A DNA stretch of 64,000 bases from contig DFMO01000003.1 of assembly GCA_002375695.1 (NCBI GenBank), forward strand, positions 79,466 to 143,465. Direction: 5' to 3'. Both the position numbers and the translations under genes were made by a program. Below, one piece after another: positions 34,164 to 44,500 of the stretch (position 1 is the first letter of the stretch; every line of letters starts with the position of its first letter). The notes beneath the pieces were generated by a model. It ran no database searches. It saw nothing but the letters and a program-made list of their open reading frames with translations, and was not told the DNA's origin. The stretch is from Flavobacteriaceae bacterium UBA3591. Its GTDB lineage: Bacteria > Bacteroidota > Bacteroidia > Flavobacteriales > Flavobacteriaceae.

Positions 34164-36935
34164 CTATTCCATATCTTTATCAAATACATTTTGAATTACT
34201 TTTGCGTGGCGTGCTTTACTACGCACAGTACTTCCTGCTGCTGGTGCGGCATACATTTTTCTACTGCACACTCTAAAGTTTCTTGCCTCTTCAAAATGCA
34301 TCATTATATGCGAATAAGCTCCCATATTTCTTGGTTCTTCTTGTGCCCAAACAATATCGTCTGCATTTTTATATTTCTTTATTATCTTCTTCATTTCGGC
34401 AATTGGCAGTGGAAACAATTGTTCTAAACGTACCAATGCTACATCATCCCTCTTTAATTCTTCACGCTTTTCAAGCAAATCGTAATAAAACTTTCCGGTT
34501 ACAAATACCAACGATTTTACTTTAGAAGCTTTGGCTTCGGCATCATCAATTACCATTTGGAAACTACCGTTTGCGAGTTCTTCTTTTGTTGAAACCACCT
34601 TTGGATGACGTAATAAACTCTTTGGAGTAAACACTATTAACGGCTTGCGATAGTCTGTTTTAAGTTGTCTTCGCAAAAGATGAAATAAGTTTGCAGGTGT
34701 TGTTACGTCTGCCACAAACATATTATCTGAAGCACACATTTGAAGATAACGCTCCATTCTTGCTGAAGAATGTTCGGCTCCTTGTCCTTCATAACCATGC
34801 GGTAAAAGCATTACTAAGCCGTTTTGTAACTTCCATTTATCTTCTGCCGAAGATATATACTGGTCAATCATAATTTGAGCTCCATTACTAAAGTCTCCAA
34901 ATTGTGCCTCCCAAATAGTTAATGACTTCGGGCTTGCCATAGCATATCCATAATCAAACCCTACTACACCATATTCAGAAAGTAATGAATTGTATATATA
35001 AAAATTGGCTTGTTGTTCTTTTAGTCTGTTTAATAACACTACTTCTTCTTCACTATCTTCTACTTTTATAACAGCGTGACGGTGAGAAAACGTACCACGT
35101 TCCACATCTTGACCACTAATACGCACATCGTGACCTTCGCTAAGTAACGACCCATATGCCAACAACTCACCCATTGCCCAATCTAACTTATTGGTGTCAA
35201 AATACATGGTGTGGCGAGCCTCAACTAATTTTGCGATTTTTCTAAGAAACTTTTGTTCTTTTGGCAGTTTGGTAATTACTTCGGCAATTTCATCAAGCTT
35301 TTTTAGATCGAATGTAGTATCGACCGGCTTCATCATTGTTTCTTCTTCCGCGTAATTATAGCCTTCCCACTCATCCTGCATAAACGGGGTAATGGCCGTT
35401 TTATCTTCTTTTCGAGAATCTTCTAATTTCTCTTCTAATTTGTTTTTATACTCTTTTTCTAATTTCTTTATATAGTCTTTTTCTATTACGCCCTCAGCAA
35501 TAAGTTTATTAGCGTAAATATCACTTGGATTGCTATGTTTTGAAATGGCCTTATAAAGTTTTGGTTGGGTAAATCGTGGCTCATCCCCCTCGTTGTGACC
35601 GTATTTTCGGTAACCTAACAAATCAATAAAAACATCGCGACCAAATTCCATTCTAAAGTCTAACGCAAAATTCATTGCATGTACAACAGCTTCAACATCA
35701 TCTGCATTTACGTGAAGTATTGGCGACAGCGTTACTTTACCAATATCGGTACAATAGGTAGACGAACGTGCATCTAAATAGTTGGTAGTAAATCCTATTT
35801 GATTATTTACTACAATATGGATGGTTCCTTGGGTGCAATAACCTTCTAATTGGGCCATTTGCACAATTTCATAAACAATACCTTGTCCAGCAATTGCAGC
35901 ATCTCCGTGTACTATAATTGGCAGCACCTTATTGGGTTGATCTTTGTGGTGATCATCTTGCTTGGCACGGGTAATCCCCTCAACCACGGCACCTACAGTT
36001 TCTAGGTGCGATGGGTTTGGAGCGATATTTAAGTTAATTTCTCTACCAGACTCTGTTTTGCGTTTTGAGGTCCAACCTAAATGATATTTTACATCACCGT
36101 CAAAAATATCTAAGGCGTAATCTTTACCGTCAAATTCACTAAAAATATCTTTAGCGCTTTTTCCAAATATATTAGTAAGCGTACTTAAACGACCTCTATG
36201 GGCCATTCCCATCACAAATTCTTCAACACCTTTTTCGGCAGCGTTTTCAATTAAGGTATCGAGTGCAGGAATTAAACTTTCACCTCCTTCTAATGAAAAT
36301 CGCTTTTGCCCCACGTATTTTGTGTGAAGAAAACTCTCAAAAGATACAGCCTCGTTCAACTTTTTGAGAATATGCTTTTTTTGCTCGTTTGAAAAATTGG
36401 GCTGGTTATCGTTTATATTAAGTTTTTGTTGTATCCACTCAATTTCATTCGGTTTTCGAATATACATATATTCAATACCAATAGAATCGCAGTAAATACT
36501 TTCAAGATGCTTTATTATATTTTCGAGTGTTGTTTCACCTATGCCTAATATTTCGCCAGCTCTAAAAGTATCTTTTAAATCTTCCTCTGAAAGACCAAAA
36601 TTTTCAAGGGCTAAGGTTGGCGAATATTTTCTTCTTTCTCTAACGGGGTTTGTTTTTGTAAATAGATGCCCACGCGTTCTATACCCGTCTATTAATTTTA
36701 AAACCTGAAACTCTTTAATAACATCGGCACAGATAGCACCTACATCGTATTGCGGAGTCTCGCCAGCTTCAGTAACCCCAAACATCTCTTCGGCACTGTA
36801 TTCCGACCCAAAGTCGAAACCTTGGAAGAATGAACGCCAGCTTGGCTCAACACTATCGGGGTACTGTAAATACTTTTCGTAAAGTTCAGCGATTTTGGAT
36901 GGGTGAATCGCGTTTAAAAAGGAAAATTTATCCAT
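34164..36935 (-). CDS. sucA: 2-oxoglutarate dehydrogenase E1 component
   Basis: A 923-residue thiamine-diphosphate-dependent E1 that decarboxylates 2-oxoglutarate. The N-terminal E2-binding helix reads FLNAIHPSKIAELYEKYL. The ThDP domain has MGMAHRGRLSTLTNIFGKS, then VHGDAAIAGQGIVYE and VVNNQIGFTT. The C-terminal transketolase-like domain has LPHGYEGQGAEHSSARMERY. Length and order match the single-chain SucA family. It forms an operon with sucB. The dihydrolipoyl dehydrogenase (E3) is not in this window. Confidence 0.96.
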   Translation of the reverse strand: MDKFSFLNAIHPSKIAELYEKYLQYPDSVEPSWRSFFQGFDFGSEYSAEEMFGVTEAGETPQYDVGAICADVIKEFQVLKLIDGYRTRGHLFTKTNPVRERRKYSPTLALENFGLSEEDLKDTFRAGEILGIGETTLENIIKHLESIYCDSIGIEYMYIRKPNEIEWIQQKLNINDNQPNFSNEQKKHILKKLNEAVSFESFLHTKYVGQKRFSLEGGESLIPALDTLIENAAEKGVEEFVMGMAHRGRLSTLTNIFGKSAKDIFSEFDGKDYALDIFDGDVKYHLGWTSKRKTESGREINLNIAPNPSHLETVGAVVEGITRAKQDDHHKDQPNKVLPIIVHGDAAIAGQGIVYEIVQMAQLEGYCTQGTIHIVVNNQIGFTTNYLDARSSTYCTDIGKVTLSPILHVNADDVEAVVHAMNFALDFRMEFGRDVFIDLLGYRKYGHNEGDEPRFTQPKLYKAISKHSNPSDIYANKLIAEGVIEKDYIKKLEKEYKNKLEEKLEDSRKEDKTAITPFMQDEWEGYNYAEEETMMKPVDTTFDLKKLDEIAEVITKLPKEQKFLRKIAKLVEARHTMYFDTNKLDWAMGELLAYGSLLSEGHDVRISGQDVERGTFSHRHAVIKVEDSEEEVVLLNRLKEQQANFYIYNSLLSEYGVVGFDYGYAMASPKSLTIWEAQFGDFSNGAQIMIDQYISSAEDKWKLQNGLVMLLPHGYEGQGAEHSSARMERYLQMCASDNMFVADVTTPANLFHLLRRQLKTDYRKPLIVFTPKSLLRHPKVVSTKEELANGSFQMVIDDAEAKASKVKSLVFVTGKFYYDLLEKREELKRDDVALVRLEQLFPLPIAEMKKIIKKYKNADDIVWAQEEPRNMGAYSHIMMHFEEARNFRVCSRKMYAAPAAGSTVRSKARHAKVIQNVFDKDME

Positions 36936-36972
36936 GATAAATATACAAATGGGTCATTTTTATAAAACGATA

Positions 36973-36980
36973 CAAAAATA
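36973..36980 (-). promoter_or_regulatory. Candidate promoter -7 box TATTTTTG for sucA-sucB
   Basis: The plus strand CAAAAATA is TATTTTTG on the minus strand, 38 bases before the sucA ATG. No well-spaced TTG was found. The remaining bases up to 37189 show nothing else of note. Confidence 0.4.
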
Positions 36981-37189
36981 CAATAATTACCTTAACTACC
37001 CTTGTCGTTTCTACATATTTATCCTTGCAAAATCTTAAAGTATTCACAATGAAATGACTGATTTTTGGCAGGTTGCATGTTTTGGTAAATGCCGAATATA
37101 AAAAACACTTAATTGTACTTTTCTACTTTTAAAAAACACTGAAAAATTAAAAAGTCTTAATACACTGAAAGAAAAAAATCGAAACGAAT

Positions 37190-38164
37190 TTAAAAATTGC
37201 GCAACATCAATTCTTCGCCAAATTGACGCAACATTTTTTTCTTTTCTTCTGAAATTTCTATTTCATCCAATACCGAGTACGCTAAATTACTGTACTTCTC
37301 AATTTCTTTTTTTGTTGCTTCGGCTGCGCCCGAATGTGTAAATATTTCTTTTACCGTACTAATTTTATCGGTGGGATCTTTGGGATTAATTGTAAACAAA
37401 TGTTCCAATTCATCTGCTTGAACCTGCGCTCCTTGATTTACGGCAGTTAAATAAAGGAAGGTTTTTTTATTGGCTATTATATCGCCTCCTATTTGCTTTC
37501 CAAAAGTTTTTGAATCGCCAAAAACATCTAAATAATCGTCTTGCAACTGAAATGCAATTCCAAGATTTCGGCCAAATTCATAAATTGACTCTTTATCGCT
37601 TTTTGAAGCATTGGCCACAATAGCGCCCATTTTCATGGCAGCTCCTACTAAAACTGCCGTTTTATGATCTATCATATGGATGTATTCGTCTATAGAAACA
37701 TCATCGCGTGTTTCAAAATCCATGTCGTGCTGTTGCCCTTCACAAACTTGTAAGGCGGTTTCACTAAAAAGCTTTGCCAGTTCTTGAAACTGATTTGGAT
37801 TATAATCTTCAAAAAAACGATACGCCAAAATAAGCATCGCATCGCCAGATAAAATACCCGTGTTTACATCCCATTTTTCGTGAACGGTAATTTGCCCTCT
37901 TCGCAATGGGGCATTGTCCATAATATCATCGTGAATGAGCGAAAAATTATGAAACAACTCTATTGCCAACGCAGCACTCATTGCCTCTTTATACGAGGCT
38001 TCAAAAAAATCGCACACCATTAATGTAAGTGCTGGCCTAATGCGCTTACCCCCTAGAGATAGTATATATTTTATAGGGTCGTAAAGTTGAGCAGGCTCAT
38101 TTTTAGTAACCGCATTTTCTAGATTTTGCTGAAATTCTTGGTTGTATTTCTGTAAAATATCCAT
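37190..38164 (-). CDS. Polyprenyl (trans-isoprenyl) diphosphate synthase
   Basis: A 324-residue all-helical prenyltransferase that condenses IPP with allylic diphosphates. The first Asp-rich motif is SLIHDDIMDNAPLRRG, and the second is FQLQDDYLDVFGDSKTFGKQ. GGKRIRPALTL near the N-terminus binds IPP. The chain length of the product (FPP, GGPP or longer) cannot be told by eye. The ATG at 38164 (MDILQKYNQEF) is preferred over an in-frame start at 38209, whose extra residues do not belong to the family. dxs, an early isoprenoid gene, lies 12 kb away. Confidence 0.93.
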   Translation of the reverse strand: MDILQKYNQEFQQNLENAVTKNEPAQLYDPIKYILSLGGKRIRPALTLMVCDFFEASYKEAMSAALAIELFHNFSLIHDDIMDNAPLRRGQITVHEKWDVNTGILSGDAMLILAYRFFEDYNPNQFQELAKLFSETALQVCEGQQHDMDFETRDDVSIDEYIHMIDHKTAVLVGAAMKMGAIVANASKSDKESIYEFGRNLGIAFQLQDDYLDVFGDSKTFGKQIGGDIIANKKTFLYLTAVNQGAQVQADELEHLFTINPKDPTDKISTVKEIFTHSGAAEATKKEIEKYSNLAYSVLDEIEISEEKKKMLRQFGEELMLRNF

Positions 38165-38265
38165 TCGTGAAAAATTTCGGCTAAAGTAAAACAAGATAGG
38201 CAAATGCACACAAAATATATGTGAAAATAAGGCGCATGTTAAGGTTGTGTTAAGATCAATAAAAC

Positions 38266-38299
38266 TGCGGAAACCAAAATTGTCTATTAAGTTTCCGCA
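38266..38299. promoter_or_regulatory. Inverted repeat, candidate TetR operator
   Basis: TGCGGAAAC (38266-38274) and GTTTCCGCA (38291-38299) are perfect 9-base inverted arms with a 16-base spacer. They flank the -33 TTG and abut the -7 box of the tetR promoter. A dimeric repressor bound here would block transcription of its own operon. The arm spacing is wider than in most TetR operators, so two dimers or another regulator are possible. Confidence 0.6.
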
Positions 38300-38310
38300 A
38301 CCTATCTTTG
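38280..38310 (+). promoter_or_regulatory. Promoter of the tetR-efflux operon
   Basis: TTG (38280-38282) and TATCTTTG (38303-38310), 20 bases apart, fit the Bacteroidetes promoter. The ATG of the regulator gene is 10 bases after the box, so the 5' leader is very short. Confidence 0.7.
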
Positions 38311-38320
38311 CCTAGATATA

Positions 38321-38932
38321 ATGAAGGATAAGATTGTACAAAAAGCGTCGAACCTTTTTTTAAAACTAGGTTTTAAAAGTGTTACTATGGACGATATTGC
38401 TGCAGCATTGGCAATATCTAAAAAAACCATTTATATACATTTTAAAAATAAAACCTCCTTGGTAGAAGAGTGCGCATTTAGCGTTTTTAGAAAAATAACA
38501 ACAAGGATAGAAGAAATTAGGGCTGAAAGTCCCAACCCAATTGAAGAGTTATTTGAAATAAAAAAGTATGTAATGGATAAAATTGAAGGAGAACAAACCT
38601 CATCGCAATATCAATTACAAAAATATTACCCCGAAATAAGTAAAAACATTAAAGCCTATCAATTTGATAAGTTTTTAAATTATACAATAGACAATTTACA
38701 CCGTGGCATTAAACATGGATATTATCGCGAAAATTTAAACACCGAATTAATAGCGCGACTTTATTTTTTAGGCATTCACGGTATAAAAGATCAAAGTTTA
38801 TTTCCCAAAGAAAAATTTTCACCTACCTTATTAAACCAAGAATACTTGATATATCACCTAAGAAGTATTGTAACATCTAAAGGATTGAGCACACTAAATA
38901 AACTACTAAACGCAAACACACACGATGAGTAA
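38321..38932 (+). CDS. TetR/AcrR family transcriptional regulator
   Basis: A 203-residue regulator. The N-terminal helix-turn-helix is LGFKSVTMDDIAAALAISKK followed by TIYIHFKNKTSLVEE. The rest is an all-helical ligand-binding domain with no recognisable signature. It overlaps the outer-membrane factor gene by 8 bases and is the first gene of a four-gene efflux operon, so it is probably the local repressor. The candidate operator is in its own promoter. Confidence 0.93.
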   Translation: MKDKIVQKASNLFLKLGFKSVTMDDIAAALAISKKTIYIHFKNKTSLVEECAFSVFRKITTRIEEIRAESPNPIEELFEIKKYVMDKIEGEQTSSQYQLQKYYPEISKNIKAYQFDKFLNYTIDNLHRGIKHGYYRENLNTELIARLYFLGIHGIKDQSLFPKEKFSPTLLNQEYLIYHLRSIVTSKGLSTLNKLLNANTHDE

Positions 38933-40307
38933 AAAAATATTCGTTTTAACGGTTTTCCTAATTAGTTCTTTAGGTTTTTCGCAAACTAGCGAAACATATC
39001 GCTTTACATTACAAGAAGCTATCACTTTTGCCTTAGACAGTAATTATACGGCCATAAATGCACGTAGAGATATTGCAAAAGCCATTAGACAAAAGTGGGA
39101 AACTACAGCTACCGGACTTCCGCAAATAGACGGTACTGTTAGCTATCAAAATAATTTAAAGCAACCAGTTACACTTATTCCTGGCGAGTTTGGCGGCGGC
39201 GAACCTGGCACATTTACACCGGTAACTTTTGGCACAAAACAAAACGCCAATATAGTTGCCACCTTAAATCAATTAATATTTGACGGTAGTTATTTAGTAG
39301 GACTCCAAGCTGCTAAAACGTTTTTAAAGTTTTCTGAAAATGCTAACGAAAAAACAAGATTAGAAGTTAGAAAAGGGGTTATAAATGCCTACGGAAGCGT
39401 ATTGTTAGCGCAAGAATTAGTCGCTATTTTCAATAAAAACAAAATAAATCTGGAAGACAATTTATTTGAAACGAAAAAAATATTTGAAAACGGCCTCACC
39501 GAAGAAGAAAGCGTTGAACAACTAGAAATTACGCTACTCGATATAGAAACACAGCTTAGCAACGCAAAACGCAGCGAGAAAATAGCCAAGCAAATGTTTA
39601 ATCTTGCCTTGGGCATACCTGTTGAAACTCCGGTAATATTAACCAACAGCTTAGACCAATTGGCAAACGAACATATAAATTTGGCCCTTTTAAATGCATC
39701 TTTAAACATTGAAGAAAACATTGATTATAAAATTGCAAATAACCTTACCGAACAACGTTACTTAGAGTTAAAATTAGAAAAAAGCAAGTATTTACCTAGC
39801 CTCGCTGCATTTGTAAATTATGGCACCTCGGCAAATAGTAATGATTTTAGTTTTTTTAATGGCGACCAAAAGTGGTATCAATCATCGGTTTTCGGACTTA
39901 ATTTAAATGTTCCTATTTTTAGTAGTGGCCTTCGGCACGCAAAAACACAACGTGCCAAAATTGCCCTATTGCAAGCAAAAACCGATCTTGAGGAAAGTGT
40001 AGAACAAATTAAATTAGACCTCACTACTGCCCGTAGCAATTACCAATTCGCTATTGAAAATTACCAAAATTCAAAGAAAAACTTACAACTCGCCGAGCGA
40101 ATTGAAGGTAAAAACCAAGTAAAATTTACCGAAGGACTTGTAGCAAGTTTTGATTTACGACAAGCCCAAACTCAATTATATACCGCGCAACAGCAATATT
40201 TTCAGGCTATGCTGCAAGTTATTAATGAAAAAGCAAACTTAGAAACTGTTTTAAATATCCCGCAACTACGTATAGATTCACAAACTGTTAAGTCTATGGG
40301 ATACTAA
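38925..40307 (+). CDS. TolC-family outer-membrane efflux protein
   Basis: A 460-residue TolC-like channel. Its signal peptide is MSKKIFVLTVFLISSLGFSQ. Two homologous coiled-coil halves are visible (FALDSNYTAINARRDIAKA near the N-terminus; LDLTTARSNYQFAIENYQNS near the C-terminus). It forms the outer-membrane exit duct for the RND pump encoded two genes downstream. Its start overlaps the end of the regulator gene by 8 bases. Confidence 0.92.
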   Translation: MSKKIFVLTVFLISSLGFSQTSETYRFTLQEAITFALDSNYTAINARRDIAKAIRQKWETTATGLPQIDGTVSYQNNLKQPVTLIPGEFGGGEPGTFTPVTFGTKQNANIVATLNQLIFDGSYLVGLQAAKTFLKFSENANEKTRLEVRKGVINAYGSVLLAQELVAIFNKNKINLEDNLFETKKIFENGLTEEESVEQLEITLLDIETQLSNAKRSEKIAKQMFNLALGIPVETPVILTNSLDQLANEHINLALLNASLNIEENIDYKIANNLTEQRYLELKLEKSKYLPSLAAFVNYGTSANSNDFSFFNGDQKWYQSSVFGLNLNVPIFSSGLRHAKTQRAKIALLQAKTDLEESVEQIKLDLTTARSNYQFAIENYQNSKKNLQLAERIEGKNQVKFTEGLVASFDLRQAQTQLYTAQQQYFQAMLQVINEKANLETVLNIPQLRIDSQTVKSMGY

Positions 40308-40392
40308 GCTTGCGCGAAGCACGAAAAAAATTACAATGAAAATCAAACAAGATTCGACTTATAAACTACCTTCTTTTAAAAATTTCAAAATA

Positions 40393-41553
40393 ATGAAAAG
40401 AGCACTCCTATTTCTAATAATCCTCACCATTTTTGCTTCGTGCGGCAGCGACAGTAAATCTGTAGATTCAGTTATTGATTCTGGCGACCTTTCAGCTATA
40501 AAAGCAAAAAGAGCAGAATTAAACACACAACAACGCGAGCTTAAAAGTAAAATTGACAAATTAAACGATTATATAAATAAGCACGAAATAAACGAGCGCC
40601 CTGCATTGGTTACTGCTGCCGTTGTTAACGATACTGTTTTTAAACATTTTGTTGAAGTACAAGGCAATGTTGAAACAGATCAAAATGTAGTATTAAATGC
40701 CGAATATTCTGGCGTACTCACCAATGTATTTGTAAAAGAAGGACAACGAGTAACCAAAGGGCAACGGTTGGCAAAAATAGACGATGGTGGTTTATCTAGC
40801 CAGGTGGCACAACAAGAGGCACAGTTAGCATTAGCAAAAACAACTTTTGAACGCCAACAACGACTTTGGGAACAGAAAATTGGGTCCGAAATTCAGTTTC
40901 TTCAAGCAAAAACAAATTATGAAGCAGCAAAAAATCTAACCAATCAGTTGCGCTCTCAATTGAGTAAAACTGTGGTTACCGCTCCATTTAGTGGCGAAAT
41001 AGATGAAATTATTGCCGATCCCGGACAAGTAGTAATCCCCGGGCAAACCCCAATTATTCGCCTGGTAAATCTTAGCGACATGTACGTAAAAGCTTCTATT
41101 CCCGAAACATATTTAAAGAACATAAAAAAAGGAACTCAGGTAAAAGTAAATTTAGCTTCAATCAATGAAGAGTTTGACGGTACAATTAGACAGGTTAGTA
41201 ATTTTATTAATCCCAACAACCGAAGTTTCGACGTTCAAGTTGAAATTCCGAATAAAAATGGATTGGTAAAACCAAACCTTATCGCTACGGTAAAAGTAAA
41301 TGATTACAGCGCCGAAAACGCTATTACAGTTCCCGAAAATATTTTACAAGAAAATGCTGCTGGCGAAACCATTGCTTTTCTTTACCAACCCGTAAATGAT
41401 TCGGTAGGTGTAGCAAAGCGCGTACTGCTTGAAACTGGTCTATCGTATGGCAATCACACCGAAGTTACAGCAGGACTCAAAAAAGGCGACACAATTATTA
41501 AAGAAGGCGCAAAAACGCTTCGCGACGGTCAAAAAGTAACCATCAAAAACTAA
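40393..41553 (+). CDS. RND efflux periplasmic adaptor (membrane fusion protein), lipoprotein
   Basis: A 386-residue adaptor. The ATG at 40393 gives the lipoprotein signal MKRALLFLIILTIFASC (lipobox FASC). The upstream in-frame ATG at 40336 would put 19 charged residues before it, so it was rejected. Next come a Lys/Glu-rich coiled coil, a biotinyl-lipoyl-like fold (GVLTNVFVKEGQRVTKGQRL and VVTAPFSGEIDEI), a beta-barrel and a C-terminal membrane-proximal domain. It links the TolC-like and AcrB-like proteins on either side. Confidence 0.92.
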   Translation: MKRALLFLIILTIFASCGSDSKSVDSVIDSGDLSAIKAKRAELNTQQRELKSKIDKLNDYINKHEINERPALVTAAVVNDTVFKHFVEVQGNVETDQNVVLNAEYSGVLTNVFVKEGQRVTKGQRLAKIDDGGLSSQVAQQEAQLALAKTTFERQQRLWEQKIGSEIQFLQAKTNYEAAKNLTNQLRSQLSKTVVTAPFSGEIDEIIADPGQVVIPGQTPIIRLVNLSDMYVKASIPETYLKNIKKGTQVKVNLASINEEFDGTIRQVSNFINPNNRSFDVQVEIPNKNGLVKPNLIATVKVNDYSAENAITVPENILQENAAGETIAFLYQPVNDSVGVAKRVLLETGLSYGNHTEVTAGLKKGDTIIKEGAKTLRDGQKVTIKN

Positions 41554-41568
41554 GTAAATCTTTGCAGC

Positions 41569-44500
41569 ATGAGCAAAAATCCATATAAAGAATTTAGTGT
41601 TTCGTCTTGGGCCATAGACAACAAAATGACGGTCTATGTAATTATGGCAATCGTCTTGTTTTTAGGTGGTTTTGCATATTACACTATGCCTCGTGAAGCT
41701 TTTCCCGAGATAATTGAAACAAAAATATATGTAAGTTCGGTAAACCCCGGTAACTCCGCCGAAGATGTAGAAAAATTTATTACAGAACCTTTAGAAGAAG
41801 AATTTAAAGGTGTTGGTGGTGTTAAAGAAATTACCTCAACCACCTTACAAGATTATTCAATAATTATTGTTGAATTTGAAGAATCTGTAGATATTCCTGT
41901 TGCCAAACAACTGGTAAAAGACAAAGTAGACCAAGTAAAGGCTGAAACTACTTGGCCCACCCTTACCAATGGAGCAAAAGTAGAGCCCAATGTTTTCGAT
42001 TTAAATTTTTCGGAAGAAATGCCAATCTTAAACATTAATCTTACAGGAGATTATCCGGTGCAGCAATTAAAAAATTATGCCGAATATCTTCAAGATAAGA
42101 TTGAAATGCTTCCGCAAATTAAAGAAGCTACCATTCGCGGGGTAGAAGATAAAGAAGTTGAAATAGCCGTAGATATTTATAAAATGACGGCTTCGCAAGT
42201 AAGTTTCGACAATATTATAAATGCTATAAAAGGAGAAAATAGTACTATCTCGGGGGGTAATATTATAAAAAATGGGGTTCAAAAAAACATACGTATTACC
42301 GGCGAAATTGAAAACCCAAAAGAGCTTGAAAATGTTGTTGTAAAGCGCGATGACGGCGTAGTGTTTTTAAAAGATATTGCTCAAATAAACTTTAGACCCA
42401 AAGACGCTACAACTTACGCCCGCGAATACGGCGAACCGGTTGTCATGCTCGATGTTAAAAAACGTGCGGGAAAAAACATGATTGAAGCCGTTGAGCAAAT
42501 TAAAGAAATTGTAGCCGAAGAACAAGAAAATTACCTGCCGCAAAGTTTACACGTTTCACTTACAAACGACCAATCTATTAAAACCGAAAACCAAGTAAAC
42601 GACTTGGTTAACAATATTATTTTCGGGGTGATTTTAGTGGTGTTGGTGTTAATGTTCTTTTTAGGGTTTAGAAATGCCTTATTTGTTGGTTTTGCCATTC
42701 CGCTTTCCATGTTAATATCACTGGTAATCCTGTCGTCTCTCGGCTTTACCTTAAATACCATGGTGCTCTTTGGACTTGTAATGGGCTTAGGAATGCTGGT
42801 TGATAATGGTATTGTAGTAGTTGAAAATGTTTACACCTTAATGAGCGAAGGTCTTTCGTCGCGAAAAGCCGCCAAACAAGGTATGGGTGAAATTGCGTGG
42901 CCAATCATTGCTTCAACGGCAACAACACTGGCTGCATTTTTCCCGCTGGGACTATGGCCAGGAACTATTGGCAAGTTTATGATATACTTCCCCATTACCC
43001 TTTCGGTAGTATTATCGTCATCACTTTTTGTGGCGCTTATAATTAACTCTATGCTTACTTCAGAATTTATGAAAACTGAAGAAGAACCTCTAACTAAACA
43101 AAAACTTATTAGATGGAGTTTAATTTTATTGGGCGTAGGGATTTTGTTATTAATAGGCGGATTTGCCTTAGACGTTGCAGCTTTCCGCGGTTTTGGAAAC
43201 ATAGCAATTCTTACAGCAATAATGCTTTGGGTTTATAAGTATATTCTTGCAGGCGCAGTAGAATATTTTCAGTATAAGGCATTAAAAAAACTAGAGAACT
43301 TCTACGAAAATACTTTAAAATATGCTTTAAGAGGAAAGATGGCTTACATCTTCTTTTTCGGTACAATCGCAATTTTAATCCTTTCTTTTATACTCGTAGG
43401 GCTTGCACAACCCAAAGTATTGTTTTTTCCTGAAAACGAACCAAACCAAATTATTACCTATATAGAATACCCGCAAGGAACCGATATTGAAAAAACGAAT
43501 AAACTTACAAAACAAGTTGAACAACGTGTATTTAACGCTATTTCAAAATACGAAGATAACGGGTACAATTATATGGTAGAGTCGGCTATCTCGCAGGTAG
43601 GTCAAGGAGCTGGAAATCCAATGACCGATGGCGGGCAAAGTAACGATATGCCGCAAAAAGGTAAAATTACACTTTCTATGCGCGACTATCAATTGCGTCG
43701 TGGTGTAAAAAGTAGCGATGTTTTAGAAGAAGTAAGACAAGCTGTACAAGGATTTCCCGGCGCTTCAATAATTGTTGAAAAAGACGCCGCAGGCCCACCC
43801 GTAGGCTACCCAATTAATATTGAATTAATAGGCGAAGATTACGAAGAAATGCTTCACGAAGCCGAAAATTTACGTTCGTATATTGAAGGGTTAGGTATAA
43901 GCGGTATTGAAGAATTAAAAATAGACGTTAATAAAAGTAAACCCGAAATGGATGTTACCGTAGACCGTGAAAAAGCTGGTCAATTAGGTATTTCTACGGG
44001 TCAAATTGGGCAAACGCTTCGGCGCGCTATTTTTGGTGAAGAAGTTTCCACATATAAAGATGGCGACGACGATTACGAAATAAATGTTCGCCTTTCCGAT
44101 AAAACACGTTATGACGAAAACGCGTTGTTTAACCAACCCATTACCTTTAGAAACAATCAAGGAAAAATTGTACAGGTACCAATTTCGGCAATGGTTTCTA
44201 AAAACAACACAGCTTCATTTAGCTCCATTAAACGCAAAGATTTAAAGCGTACTATTACCGTATATTCAAATGTTATTGGAGGGTATAACCCCACCCAAAT
44301 TGTTAATGACCTTAAGAGAGAATTAAAAAATTATGATCTGCCAAAAGACATAAATTTAGTTTTTACAGGCGAACAAGAAGAACAGGCAGACAATATGGGC
44401 TTTTTGCTATTGGCGCTTTTTTATGCAATGGGCGGAATTTTACTAATTCTTGTAGCACAATTTAACTCAATTTCAAAACCGTTAATTATTCTTACCTCGG

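Noticed and set aside
42531..43202. Long minus-strand frames opposite the RND pump and other large genes
   Set aside because: They are shadows of strongly coding plus-strand genes, with no family motifs or start context of their own.
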